Shown one piece after another: positions 35,201 to 47,479 of a stretch of DNA of 64,000 bases (the first letter of the stretch is position 1; every line of letters starts with the position of its first letter). The notes under the pieces were generated by a model. The model saw nothing but the letters and a program-made list of their open reading frames with translations. It made no database searches and was not told the origin of the DNA. Source of the DNA: Panorpa germanica (lineage: Eukaryota; Arthropoda; Insecta; Mecoptera; Panorpidae); contig OY783217.1 of NCBI GenBank assembly GCA_963678705.1, positions 2,108,001-2,172,000 on the forward strand. The letters run 5' to 3'. Made by a program: the position numbers and the translations under genes.

Positions 35201-36620
35201 ATTAGTCATACTGGGTGGTGGACTGACTGGTTGTTTCAATAGACTAATTGCTCGATTGGTAATTAAACGTAATTCTTAATGGAGACTAATGAGAATAATT
35301 AGTAACGTTTTGTTAGAAAAAATATTCAATTAACGCTTTTTATATTTAGAATTCTGTTTGTCATTGTGATGTTAATTTCTATAATTAAACTGTTTTTTGT
35401 TTGAAACATTACCGGTTATGACGTCACGATTGTTGAAGCTTTTGCTAATGCGTAATGTATTAAGAAACAAGGTATTCATCAAACTACGCTTTTGTTATTA
35501 GTTATATTTTGTTAATATACACTTGCAGTAGTTTTTAATTAGGTTTTGTACATGTAAGAATAATAACAATTAACGAAGGCTCTTGTTTTGCACGTGTCAT
35601 GTTACTTCTTCTTCTACAATTGGCGAGCATTCTAATCTGAAATCAATAAAACCATTACCTTTTTTAGAGAAATGACGAGTAAGAAAAGCGTTAATGATTT
35701 AGCCCAGTCTGTGCCTTATGGTTTAGGCTACAAGAACAATTTCTCATATTACGGCTTTGATATATTTTTTTTTAAATGTAATATACAAAAATGTCAGCTA
35801 CAAAAGTGGACAGACAAATTCTAAGTTAATATTAGACAATATGCTTGTATCGTGTTCAAGCTTTAAACTTAAAAAGTTTCGGTGAATATGACAGTGAACA
35901 AAGCTCAACACATGGTCGCATGTTAACGTTGAAAGCTACGAAAGCTCGCGAAACTAGTAAACTATATATAGAAAGCTTTCTATGCCTGCTTCTAACCTAT
36001 ACCAGTATTTTGTCGCTTTATTGTATTTAGTTCCGGCTTCTACCGTTCAACTAAAACAAAAAAAAAACTTCAAAATAAAAGCTCTATCCTTTTTGTTATA
36101 TAGGGGCTTTAGAGATACAGTCACATTCAAAATAGTTCTCATACTTTTTTTAAAAATTATTCTGCAGAATAATGTACTATTTATTGGAGTTTTATTGTAA
36201 TGGCATTGATTCAGTGAACCGAAAAATATTTTCCCATAAATATGAATTTAATATTTATTTGATATTAAAATGAAAAGTAGATTTAAAAATGGTTTGAACA
36301 TGAAATATTTTGTTCAAAGAGATATCCCGGTAAAGCTGAACAAATTGCTTGAAAATAATTTAACCAAATGTTCTGTCTTATCTTCAAACAGTATAGCAAT
36401 AGGAACCGTATACATCTCTTACCATAAAAATAACAGACTAATTCTTTTAGAACATGAACGTGCTTTTGTAAATCTTGTGTGAGGTAAAGTGCTTTTATTT
36501 CTTGTATATTAGAATCAATGACCGAAAACGGTAAAGTTGCTGGCTGGCTGCACTGTAGTTTCTATGATTGGGTGTTGTTTAAGAGCTGTTTAAAATAACG
36601 TGTTTTTTAAATTAATTTTT
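32227..36620. other. AT-rich noncoding stretch
   Basis: No gene supported. The minus-strand 105-codon frame at 33928-34245 lacks any family feature. The word GGTTCAAGTCC near 34000 resembles a tRNA B box, but no matching stem or A box is present. Confidence 0.4.
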
Positions 36621-36723
36621 TATCTAGATATAAGTTAAGGATGTATGAGCGAGGGCGTGGTGTAATAGTAAATTTTGATGGGTGGGGATAGGCTTGAGCA
36701 TTATAGGTGAAGTGAAGAAAATT

Positions 36724-36738
36724 ATCACGTGACGTGAT
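36724..36738. promoter_or_regulatory. 15-bp palindrome with overlapping E-box and CRE-like sites
   Basis: ATCACGT-G-ACGTGAT is a perfect palindrome around one central base. It contains a CACGTG E-box (36726-36731) overlapping TGACGTGA, a CRE-like word. bHLH and bZIP factors bind such cores in animals generally. The site is seen directly and any function is inference. Such a word could occur by chance in 64 kb. Confidence 0.3.
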
Positions 36739-39700
36739 TTTACATTTGGCAACAGCTTTTTTTGGTTAGTTTTTTCCCGGTGATATTTGAATGTTTTGTA
36801 AAGATGGATACACCTCAAAAACGTAACAACCAAGGATTATTTTGTAAAAAACGACCACTACAAATAGATAATACTTTACATAGTAAAATAAAAAATCAAA
36901 TGCTTATAAGGTCATTAATTTAAAAAGTTACCTTCTTCTTTTAAAAATATCTTCATAAATTTTTATTACTACTATTATATTTTTTATATTATGTTATTAA
37001 ATTAGTAAAGTGTTTATAAATATTTTAATTCTATATACCATATGTGCTATTTTCTTAATTTTTGCTGTTACTATCACATAATATTTATTTTGACAGTTCT
37101 GAACGAGGTTATATTACACTTAAAAATTTTTTGAGTCGTACAGTATTCATTTTTTTATTGAAAACAGATTTCTTAGTAACAGAAACCTCGTTTTATTCTT
37201 GTTTATGTTACATCGAACGAGTGATGCAACTTAAATTTTCCACACTAATATAAAATTCTAATCTTAAACCTATCACAATAAGATAAGTCGTAGAATATTA
37301 CACAAACGTAATATAGACGGATTACTTTAAATCAAAACCAGTAATTCCAAATGTAATAATCGAACAGTCTTCATATCCTTCAATAAAATCTTCAATAAAT
37401 ATATAAATAAAAAATACATCATTATCCTCTGTAAGAGTGTGTCAGTGGCATCCTAGTTCGCAGCGCCCCAGAGTGCGGACCGGAACGTGATGGCGCTCTT
37501 CGATTCGGATTTAGAGGCTTGTTACGGGCTTTACGTGATCTGGTTTACTTACTAATAGATCAAGCAAAACCAAGACGCCTAAAGAGAACTTCCGGATGTT
37601 ACATTAAGTTCTTTGTTTTTCACATAAATACTTGTATAATTTCTATTACTAAATCTTTCTCGTTTCGATTTTGTTCTTCTTACCCTCTTCTTGGCGACAT
37701 GACTTTATCAACTTTGTTACTTTTGCTCTTATCATGTTTTATGACATAGCGTAATGGTTGTGTTGATATTAATAGCTGTTTCTTTGTTTGTTGTGGGTAG
37801 ATTTATTTATTATAGTTGGAGTAGTCAAGATTTTGCTTTGTAAATTAAATTTACTAGGTGTTATGAAATTAGTTACACGTTCTATTAAATAGAAACAGTG
37901 ACCATCATTCAGCAATACATTTTTTCCAAATAAACCTTTGTGGTAAATTATTTAAAACAAATTATTGATAATGTTTTAGTGTTAAATATTACTACTAAGA
38001 AAAATAGGTAATTCCGCAACAAATTTGTTTGTTTATGGTACGGACTCCAAGGCACGTGTCTACGTGACCTATGCTCAACAGCGGCTCTGAGTTAATGTAG
38101 TTATCAATGAAGTTAGGGAATCTAATTACAACATTTTTAACTATTGAATCATATTCCTCGACTTGTTATACGGTACTTTGCAATGGGAATTATCAAAGCT
38201 TTGCGTATGTATTTTAATGTATGTACTCGTACATGAAACATTGGAGCACATTAAGTTTTCATGTGAGAAAAAGGTAATAAGCGAAAAGAATATTGGGCAG
38301 TTATTAAAGGGAGCCTGTGAAGGGAAGAGGTGGATGACATAGATAGAGAAAAGGTACGAGGCAGAGTAGAAACAGGAGGAAGAGTAGCAGGAGGAGCGAT
38401 GCAGTAGCAGTAGCAGTTTTGTTTTTATTTTTATAAGGATAATTTTTTTTTTCTTTTGAAAGGAGTTGTGATGGAAGGAATGTTTAGATATAATAAAAAT
38501 CAAAATTGAATTAAGCACAATGATATGTAAATAAATGAGTTACGGCACAAGAATGTAGTGCCCAATGGCAAAAACATTATAAAATAAAATATAATGAAAT
38601 ACAATGTGGTCTAATAAATCTAATCAAAACATCTAATGGAATACTAAGCAATCAAACAAAATATAGCGTTGGTTCGGCAATTGAACCCAAAAACATAACA
38701 GCCTAGAGAAAATGCCGTCATCTGTGATATCAACATGTACGTCAACCATTTAAAAATTCAATAAGCAATCATAATTGAAAATAATATATCTTCTAAAATA
38801 GTTAATAAAATACTAAGTTGCGTGTCCAGTCAATTACTGACAGAATAGGTATAACTGTTTCTAAAAGAGATCATAATGTATTTTTCTTTATCTAGCTTTA
38901 TTATTTAACATTAAACATTGTTTTTATATAGTATACGTATAGTTAGTTAAATAATTATGTGTGTGTGTGTTTACTGCCCTAAATAAAAATATCAATACTC
39001 CATATCATTTACAAACAACATACTACCACTCTTAAAATATATACTTACAGTAAACTAACATTTATAAAAGCCATTAATACATTCAACGAATTCTTCTGTA
39101 AAGCAGTAAATAAAAAAATATTAGTATAGTACAAGTGTTAAATTGGGTTAAAATGAATATATATATATTTGGAGTTTACTATAGATATAGTTACTTGAAA
39201 CTATGAGTCATAGTTAAAGCTAGACAAACTTTGAACAAAGGTCGTAGACAGAGAAGTCAGAAACTGTAGCGATGGCAGATACAGAATGTCAGAGACGGAT
39301 GTTTCGTTTCCTATAGTTGTGTTGGAACAACTCCGCCGGCGACAGTAAACTTTTAAGAACAGTAGAAAACTGTTTTAAAATCACGAGTTTTATAGTTTTG
39401 TCTCGTACTAAACATTTAAGTCAATCTTTTATAATTTGATCGCGTAAGCGAAGTAAATAATCTTTGTAATACTGTGGTCATAAACAATATATGTATAACT
39501 AGTTAAAGCAAGCCACGCTTTAATGTGGCTTAGTCTTATGCAGTGTCGTATACAGCCGTATCAGCCATATCAATAACACTTAACACAATTTCACTTAAAC
39601 TTTTAGGCCGTACTTAACTTAGTTCCTAGGAGTATTAATTATAAGTAATAACGTTTAATCAATATGTAATTATTTTAATTCAATGAGAGTGTTTCTGTTC

Positions 39701-41115
39701 CTTTTGTAAAAAATCTGTACTCATCATTTGGGCCCCTCTCAGGCACGATACGTTACTGGTCTGATGTAAAATTAAAGGGAAAGTAAATAAAAGTCAACAG
39801 AGGACAATCAACTAGAAAGAAACGAAAGAATTGAATTCGATTTTCGAAAACACGTGTCAAAATTTCAAGTCATTCGATCGACTACTTTTCGGATTTTGCG
39901 AACACAAACATACGCAGGTTGACTTTTTATGTATATAGATTATCTAATAAGTAATTTGCTTGATTACAATTATTAACTGCGGTTATTATTTCAACATCTT
40001 ACCGATTAACGCTCTTGTACGATATTCAATCGAATATATTTTGCCAAACCTCTATTTAGTATTGCAGCAGCTTCATATTAAATAAAATATCTGAGTTTAC
40101 CTATTACTTTTCTAATAACAACAAATGCAAGTTTGATGCATTTTATCATTTGGAACAAATTGCTCTCGCGCAAACAAATCGTTCAAATAATCGCTTCGAC
40201 GTGTCATTATTAATTAATTGACTTTTATTCGCAATAAAATTAAACCCATTTATTTAAACGGAAGCAATTTCTTGAAATTGGAATGCCCTATAACTAATAG
40301 AACCTTTTAGGGTTTTTGAAGCTGATACAAATTGCTGTAAATCGCTTGCGTTTAATAAAAAATTCCTCTCACAAAATGACACCCCGCCTTGCCTTATTTT
40401 TGTATTTCTAGAGATGCAGGCATGAACGTGCCACCCTAATTTCACTCTGTCAGTTATTAAGAACGCTTCATTTATAAACTAGACAAGTCCTGACCTTAGG
40501 ACGTTCGCTCATTTATATGAGTGATGTGGAAAATCGCAGGATAAGTGCATCTATTAAATGGAAGAGGGCCACAAATAAAGACCTCTTGTAGAAATGAAGT
40601 GTTTAACAAAAACTCTGAACGAAATTACATTTTTGGTGACAACTAAAAGAAAAGATTACGATCCAACACAATATAATTGTTTTTATAATTATTATCATTT
40701 ATATTTATAAAAGATTCAATTTTATATTTTCTCATCTTTATTTTCTTGTGGTGGTACAAGAGCTTGTTATTCCCATTGTCCTAATATGGCTTCATGCTCC
40801 ATTTTGTTGTTGTTATTTTTCTTGTTATTCCTTTTACATTCAGTAACAACGGAGGTTATTTCTTCCAAGAAATAAAACATAAATTTATATTATATTTTTA
40901 TTTTCTTTATAAAGACAGCATTTTAAAGTTTTCTTCAATATTTATATTTGTATTTTTTTTTTTTATAAAGTTAGTAAAGAATTGAAATATGGTTTCTATG
41001 AATAAAACATTCAATAACTGACTAAAATTCAAATAATGTATGGATTATAAAATTAAATAAGAATTTTTAGCACATTTTTATCAGACAGGTATTTGAAGCA
41101 CATGTTAACAAAGAT
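36739..41115. other. AT-rich noncoding stretch with a GC patch at 37.44-37.56 kb
   Basis: The patch 37440-37560 is the only strongly GC/CpG-rich part. It holds GCGCC...GGCGC inverted words (37463-37495) and a 21-codon frame MALFDSDLEACYGLYVIWFT that stops at once. It could be a promoter or a conserved element. A (GT)6 tract lies at 38959-38971. The strand at 38280-38400 is purine-rich. No gene is supported. Confidence 0.35.
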
Positions 41116-41120
41116 TATAA

Positions 41121-41475
41121 TGCCGGTTTCACACCAGAGAGACAGTTTTGAAAACAGTTTTGTTGTAAAAAAACAAAAGAAAAACATATTTGTTTTATTT
41201 TGAAACAGTTCTCATTTTCGAAAACAGACATATAATAAACAACAACTGACAAGCGCATATGTTCACAAAAACTAACTGCGTGTTCAAACGTGTGCAGACT
41301 AAAAATTAACAACAAACGTGGTTTTTTTTTGATTTTACCGACTCCAGATTAGAATGTGTTTTGTTTACTAAAACAGTTTTTAAAGACAAAAATGTTTTAA
41401 GAACTGTCTCTTTGGTGTAAACATTGGTGTTTTTGTTCAGAAAGAACAATTTTTGTTCGTTTATAATAGCCGGCA
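41121..41475. mobile_element. TE-A copy 3, inverted relative to copies 1 and 2
   Basis: Flanked by TAA on both sides (41118-41120 and 41476-41478), with termini TGCCGG...CCGGCA. The left end TGCCGGTTTCACACCAGAGA is the family TIR. The right side carries the inverted AACTGTCTCTTTGGTGTAAA about 50 bp inside the terminal CCGGCA. The interior (AACAACTGACAAGCGCATAT) is the reverse complement of copy 1. The displaced right arm suggests an internal rearrangement or a longer ancestral terminus. No transposase. Confidence 0.65.
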
Positions 41476-41478
41476 TAA

Positions 41479-42455
41479 AACGTCGGCTACAACAATGAGT
41501 GTAGTAGATGGGTAGATGATCGTGAGACTGCCTGGAGCCGCCATCATTAGATTACAGTGTGTTGCAAAGTTTTGTTTGAATAGAACTTAGAATCCTCATT
41601 ACACTTCAGATCGACTTTATTTAGCATTAAAATAAAATTTGTTATGTTGTACCAATGAAAGACAACGATGAAAACCAGAGGCGTAGTTACTATTAAAAAT
41701 AGCGCTACGCTACTGTTTTCAAGATATGTTTTGTGCCAACTATTCATACAAACAAGTCAGCTACTGTGGTACCGACAAATAATAGGATTTAGGTCGATAT
41801 ACAGTCAGGATATCAATACACCCAATCAGTCTCCAGCGTCATAGAGACCCGCTTCCCCCTTTCCTCAATTCCCTCACCCACAGCTGTCTCAGCATCAACA
41901 TTTGGCAAAGTTAAAAAGAGTTTCATATCAGGCTTTAGGAGTTTAGGATGTAGAACTACACACACATACACAAATACATACATACACACAAAGTGAAGTT
42001 TTCACGGCACGACACCAAGTGTGACTGGAATATGTCAACTGCAAAACGTTGGAAGTGACGTAAAATAATGAATAAAGTACACACAAAGAATGGTAATAAA
42101 GAGAATAAATTGGCAAAGCCACATGAATCAACATTCATGGAAAAACGAGAGGAGGAAGGAATATTTGTTTTAAAGAACAGTTTCGTTGTGTTACTTTGTT
42201 ATTTTTAAAGTTACATACAGGGAAAGTCGTTGCATACGCCTTCCTATCTAGTTCCTTTTTTTCCACGATTTATTCAATAATATTGGTTGAAAACCAGCTT
42301 CTACCACGCATGATGTCGTAATCAAACAGTAGCGCCATCTATGATGCACATGTATTGGACAATTGCATAGATAAGTCTAATTTCAAATCATAGTTGTACC
42401 TGATATTTCCATATCCACCAATATTATCCTCATCTAAAGTCATTTCGGTTTTTTC
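41479..42455. other. AT-rich noncoding stretch with CA-rich and TTAA-rich tracts
   Basis: A (CA)n/(CATA)n tract lies at about 41959-41994. The LINE tail of the next entry ends in (TTAA)n near 42459-42480. The minus-strand 60-65-codon frames over the CA tract are compositional. Confidence 0.4.
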
Positions 42456-42458
42456 CTC

Positions 42459-42930
42459 ATTTAATTAATTAATTAATTTTTTTATTAATAATTCACGGGC
42501 TTCCTAGGACCACGGTCCTTTTTTCTTAATTCATTTTAATTACATTTTGCATTTTTACATTTTATTTATTATTACACCTACACTTTTAAACCCGCTATAT
42601 TCCATATCCTGTCTATCACTAAGCACACTGGCCACCTCGGATATCTTACTAGTTCCTGCATACTCGTTGACAACACCACTCCATTTTTCACCAAACTCTT
42701 TACAAATCATTTCTGCAGGCCTCTGTTTCTGTACATTGGAAGATAAAATGTTCTGGATCTGCTATCCCTTCTCCACAATTGCACATATCTTCTTGTACCA
42801 AGTGATTTCTTTTAAGATGTGCCAATGCCCTTTATGGTCTACCCTCAGTCTCGAGATAAGTGATAACACTCTTCTCGGACCTTGTGTTTCCACCACCAAC
42901 GACGTCTACACACCAAAGACTGTAAATTGA
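42459..42930 (-). pseudogene. RNase H-type LINE ORF2 C-terminus and 3' tail (minus strand)
   Basis: Read on the minus strand: RALAHLKRNHLVQED, then CNCGEGIADPEHFIFQC, a CxC...H...C cluster equivalent to CRCGEEGSLDHIILGC in the intact LINE at 53.4 kb. After one frame change the coding resumes as ICKEFGEKWSGVVNEYAGTS and ends IINKM with a stop at 42555. The short 3' UTR holds GGACC-GT-GGTCC, a hairpin, and a (TTAA)n tail. The order is that of I/R1/LOA-type LINEs. It is 5'-truncated and frameshifted, and from a different subfamily than the intact element. The + strand frame 42547-42930 is merely antisense to it. Confidence 0.75.
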
Positions 42931-43490
42931 AAAATTTTCTTCCTTTCTCTGAATCACCTTGTTTGTTAAACTAATTTTTATAGAATTAGATATAATTTAT
43001 TAAATGCTCTAAGTTACGAATGCTAAACGTTACACACACCTGTATTAAACAAATGAAGTGTTTATATTTGTCCTTTATTATGAAGAATTATATCAAGTTA
43101 ACTGTATACAATATCATTAAGCAAGTAATTTTTTATTTCTGTTATTTCTTTTATATCATAAGGGTCCTTTTTTGAGTTGTTGATAAACTCTTGATATATG
43201 TTCTACCGGTGACAGCAAGAATGTAAATATTTTTATTTTTTAATTCTTTTTATTTATATAAAATAGTGAAGCACAATACGGAAATAAACCATGACGAAGG
43301 GGAAATTACTTACCACCCTTCACTCCTCGTTTACCCTACTTTGTTTTTACGTGTGTTTTTGTATCATTTGTAAACACGTATTTGCATTTGTTTGTGGATA
43401 TTGCTAAAGAGTACACCCAGCACTTCGCAGTTGTGTAGGTGTAGGTGCCGTACCGGTGTAGAGGGTGAATATGTGAAGGTGTTTAGATAC
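42931..43490. other. AT-rich noncoding stretch
   Basis: No gene supported. The minus-strand donor-like GGTG|GTAAGT near 43313 has no open frame behind it. Confidence 0.4.
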
Positions 43491-44189
43491 AGGGTGTTCA
43501 GGAAGTGTTTTCTATATCTACACTGTAAAAAAATTGGTTGGCCAAATGGTTTAGACGACTCCTTCTTAAACTAAGGAAGCACTAGGAATAAGAACATTGA
43601 ATCATATAAATGAACACACACTGCTGATTTCACAGTGTGGGTCTAGTCTAAGAAACAGGCTAAAGCATTTTTTCGATCAATTTTCTTTTACAGTATATTT
43701 TTTTTTAAACAGTTATAGGACATTCGGCTTAGAGAACATTCAGTGATAAGTATGTCAAAATAAAGTGTCTTGCGCGGGATGTGCCCATGGATTCATCTCT
43801 CAATTTTAATAGATCCTAGATTCTGTTTAGTGGGCTAGTAGGTCCTGAGGTCCTTTTCTTTTTTAGTCTGCGTACTGCGGAATTATTGGACATTAGACAG
43901 CTGGCCAAATTATTTGGATGTTCATTTATTCTTTCTTTGTATGCTTTGGTTCTAAGCACTATTTCTTCATTAACTGTGTGCAATCGTGACAATCCTTAGC
44001 ATTTTGGGTCACTGTATATAACTCAAAAAAATCACTAAAAAAGGTTATTATTAATCAGGTTATTGATAATATATATTTTTCACTTTTATTTATAAGTTAT
44101 CCGGTATTTTTACGTTATTGTTCCGGTTTCTATTGAAAATGTATTAAATGTCATGTTATGTACTATTATTTATGAACAGTGAACACCCT
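43491..44189. mobile_element. Candidate TA-flanked TIR element (699 bp)
   Basis: AGGGTGTTCA at the left is exactly inverted at the right (TGAACACCCT), with TA just outside once the terminal base (C or T) is included. AGGGTGTTC-type ends with TA duplications fit the IS630-Tc1-mariner group, but a 10-11-bp TIR is short. A Jockey LINE fragment lies inside, which would make this a nested insertion. If the repeat is coincidental, only the LINE fragment is real. Confidence 0.35.
43697..44040 (-). pseudogene. Internally deleted Jockey-clade LINE 3' end (minus strand)
   Basis: On the minus strand a frame ending at 43816 reads VNEEIVLRTKAYKERINEHP, NNLASCLMSN, then VRRLKKKRTSGPT. This is the C-terminal signature of Jockey-clade RTs (EEI...YKERxxxHPNxLAxxL...RRLKRxxP). 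Just upstream in another frame is LRIVTIAH, matching the LRxIxxAPWYVRN region, so about 20-30 codons between the two are deleted. Downstream is a 100-nt 3' UTR ending CCTATAACTGTTTAAAAAAA. The same region of another Jockey copy is at 47.5-47.9 kb. Confidence 0.75.
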
Positions 44190-45755
44190 ATATTTATACC
44201 ATTCCAAACGTAATGTAGAGCACATCACCATTTTAGTACTAGTCGATTTATTCACCAATGCAGAGGTACATATTTAATGAGATATTTAAATTAAAATCCG
44301 TTTTGATTTATTTTAAAATTGTGTAAACGGTTAAACTTGTGAAACAGAACAGGAGCAGGGTTGTTTTTATGCTGTACCATTTAAATTGCACTGGGCTGGG
44401 TGGTTTTTAAATAATTTCCCTATAGTTAAGTACATTGAACATATACAATAGTGCTATTTTCACCGTCGTTCTCTAGAGAAAAGTTAAAATATACCAATAA
44501 TTAAAATAGTATATTTATTTTATTTTTTATCATAATTTCCTCAGGACACGTATCCTTTAACTAACAACATATATCCTTTCTGACACTAGACAGGACAAAA
44601 CAAATAGTTTCCTTGTGAAAATAATTTGTTCAAAACATGAGACAGACAAGAAAATATATGAGTGCGCAATTTAAGAAAACAGAAATAATAAAAATGTACG
44701 AACTTACACGCGCTAGAGCTACATAGGAGAACTAGAAACAGAACCATGTTGGGAAGCTCGTAGATCCTTCATGTTGTGGTGTCTTGTCTTGGAATGGAAG
44801 TGTCTTAGAACAATCGGCAACCGACGAGGGATTTACAACGTTGTAAATCATACGAAGAATAAGTTTTAGGTGCTGGGGTGCTTTTATAAATTATATTACA
44901 CTATGAAGTCTTCCATGTTTTTCAAGTTTTTGAGTTATCATCATGATCACTCTGAAACCAAGCGGAGTGAATGAATTTTAAATGTTTTGTCAGTCGTATT
45001 GTATGGTAAATGACATTATTCTACATCTTACGTTACATATATTTAAGGTTTATTTTACATAAAAACTTTAGCTGATAAGATTACATAACAAAAATTATAT
45101 TTGATATAAATTTACATTTTCTGACGTTAATATAGTTCTTATGCAATCTATTATATTAATCTATTAGTACAAGATTTTTAATGTCATTTGCATTTATTTC
45201 GGCAAATAGAGCTTAACTTTAGGCACAAAATATTTCGTTAAATTCATTATTACACAAAAAGATATTTAAACTATTATAGTTTAATTTTACTTTCATTTTA
45301 TATTTCTTAACATTTTTGTCAATAAAACAAGCAGTTTATTTGCAGCACTAGCAAGTACAAGAAATGAGCTTAATGGTGGCGGTTCTCTTTATTATGTTTT
45401 CAATAAAACTTATCAGTTTCTTTCGTGCTTAAGTGCGACTTTCAACTTTTTACTTAAAGAAAAGTTTTGTGGTGTGCTCATATTTAAATACACTGGAATT
45501 TATCGGTAATTGATTAAATTTCGTATTTTATTATATTGAATTAGAAATTTGTTGTTTAACCACCTCATAAGTATCTAAGAGAGGTCGGACACTAGAGATT
45601 TTTCTATCTTAAACCAATTTTGTCGTAGAAAAATAGATATAGCACATTGATCAAACTAATTTTCATATTAGCCCATCTACTTCCGATTTTCTAAAATAAA
45701 ACAAATTAAAATGGGGGTCAGTGTTTCTTCAGCTCAGACTCCCTTGTGCTGGGGT
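44190..45755. other. AT-rich noncoding stretch
   Basis: No gene or repeat recognised. Long A/T runs and stops in all frames. Confidence 0.4.
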
Positions 45756-45767
45756 TGCTCAACTTAC

Positions 45768-45995
45768 TTCACGAATAATACACCATTTCCTGGCAATACA
45801 TTTGATCCGATGCAACTTTGGCTGAGTAATTTTGCTTACATAGTCAGAATCACAAAGTAACTGCATAATTACAAAGTTCCGAGTAATTTCATCTGGTCCT
45901 AACGCAACATCTTCCTGGAAGCTAATCCTAATTGCATACATTTTACGCTGTATAATTATACTGTGGTTACTATCCACCTTTAATATAAATTCACC
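45768..45995 (-). other. Best candidate host exon (minus strand)
   Basis: The minus-strand frame is open for about 78 codons and reads, in part, IIIQRKMYAIRISFQEDVAL, GPDEITRNFVIMQLLCDSDY and ITQPKLHRIKCIARKWCIIR. It runs directly into CGTGAA|GTAAGT, a perfect-consensus 5' splice site (45768/45767), and stops 3 codons later if unspliced. There is no ATG at the left edge; the frame opens after a stop near 45998, and the first methionine follows QRK. The acceptor side is weak (possibly TATTAAAG or ATTATACAG). The peptide has mixed helix-like composition, not a compositional artefact. I do not recognise the family; a domesticated or decayed transposon fragment is possible. Confidence 0.4.
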
Positions 45996-45998
45996 TTA

Positions 45999-47479
45999 CC
46001 AACACTAGTACAAGTTTGTTTATGTTTTCATACAAATTAACATCTATCAATTTTCTGGTTGGTTGATTCTGCATTACTCACGTTGTTTAACACTTTATGG
46101 CTCCATGGACTTGTCGTAAGTAACTTTACTAACTTTAACTCCATCGTAAAGTTTTACACACACCTCTTGATGTACATAAAATCCTGTTTGCAGGACTTAA
46201 TCCTTTGTCATTGTTACTTATTGTCATTTGCTTACTTCAAACGGCTACTTAATGATAAGGATTTATCCTTTGATGGTAAATGAAGGATCGAAGAACGTCG
46301 TTAAATAATTTACATATGTGTAGGAGATAAGTTAGATAGTCAATTATTCGTACATCATGTATTGCACTGCTTCTGCGATGAACTACAATGCGAGAAACTA
46401 CTTATAGTACTTTAACACATCAGTCCGATCATATACCGAGTCCGAATAACACTTTTACTAAAAATCATGTGGATATGTTAACAGTGTCACAATTTATATA
46501 CCATCCTACGAGGTTATTGAGTGGTATGTTACAAACTAATGAGATGAAACTAATAACATCTTGTAAATAGAATTAATCAATCGAATACAATAAAAGTCAC
46601 TCGCGTCTAACAAATTTATATTCCGCAAACTGTTCCGCTATTAATCTCTTTGTAGTCTCGAATACCTTTAACTTTTTTTTAGATTATAAATGGTTTTTCT
46701 ACAAAACAACAATAAAAAAAAACTAAACGACTGGTGCCTTTTGTGTTGCAAATAGAACTGATTATATAGTGTCCTCCACGGTGCTCTGCAATGTGTTCTG
46801 TCGTTATATATTACTAGGAAATGTTTCCAGGGAATCCAATATTATTCCCGCTGTGATCCTGATACTGATACGTCGCTTCTCATCGCTAAAAATACGATTT
46901 CTTTACATCTGTATATATTTGAGACAATATTTCTTTATGTTCTGGGGTATCATATTTATATATATATACATATATATTGTGATCGATTTTGTATTGTATC
47001 GTTTTATATTTCATGTATTCTTTTCACACTCTGTGGACGTTGGGGGACCCAAGTTCGGAAAACCCAAGCTTTATATGCATGAAGCTATAATACAGGCCAC
47101 ATAAAATAACGTATGTTTTATTTATATAAAAATATGTCGTATTTATGTATATTTAAATAGAACAGAATATTTGATAAATTTTTAAAATGTAAATATAGCT
47201 TAAATAAATATTGTATATATTACACATCGTACAGCCTGACTTTGTACAGTATATTCACTAATAAACGTAACTGCTCCGTAAATATTATTTTTCTGGATTC
47301 AACAAATTCGTAAAATTTACGCATTCGTAGACCATCTGTAAAATTAAACCATATTAATCATAGTTAGTACTTGAAATAGATAATCAACTGAAAACATAGA
47401 TAAAACAGTGCTTTCTAAGCCTTTGTTTTTCTTGAACGGTATTTTTCCTCGTTTAAAAGTTGTGCTTTATCAACTGTAT
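45999..47479. other. AT-rich noncoding stretch
   Basis: No gene supported. An alternating TATATATACATATATA tract lies at about 46955-46978. The 111-codon + frame at 46769-47104 spans it and looks fortuitous. Confidence 0.4.

Noticed and set aside
37561-37620. PRRLKRTSGCY, resembling the RRLKR end of Jockey RT.
   Set aside because: The expected HPNxLA and APWYVRN regions are absent upstream at the right distance, so this is a chance match.
38141-38518. Minus-strand 125-codon frame.
   Set aside because: Low-complexity Ser/Leu/Phe composition caused by the purine-rich opposite strand; no domain and no splice context.
42547-42930. 127-codon + strand open frame.
   Set aside because: It is antisense to a readable minus-strand LINE ORF2 C-terminus with a Cys/His cluster, so the + frame is a shadow.
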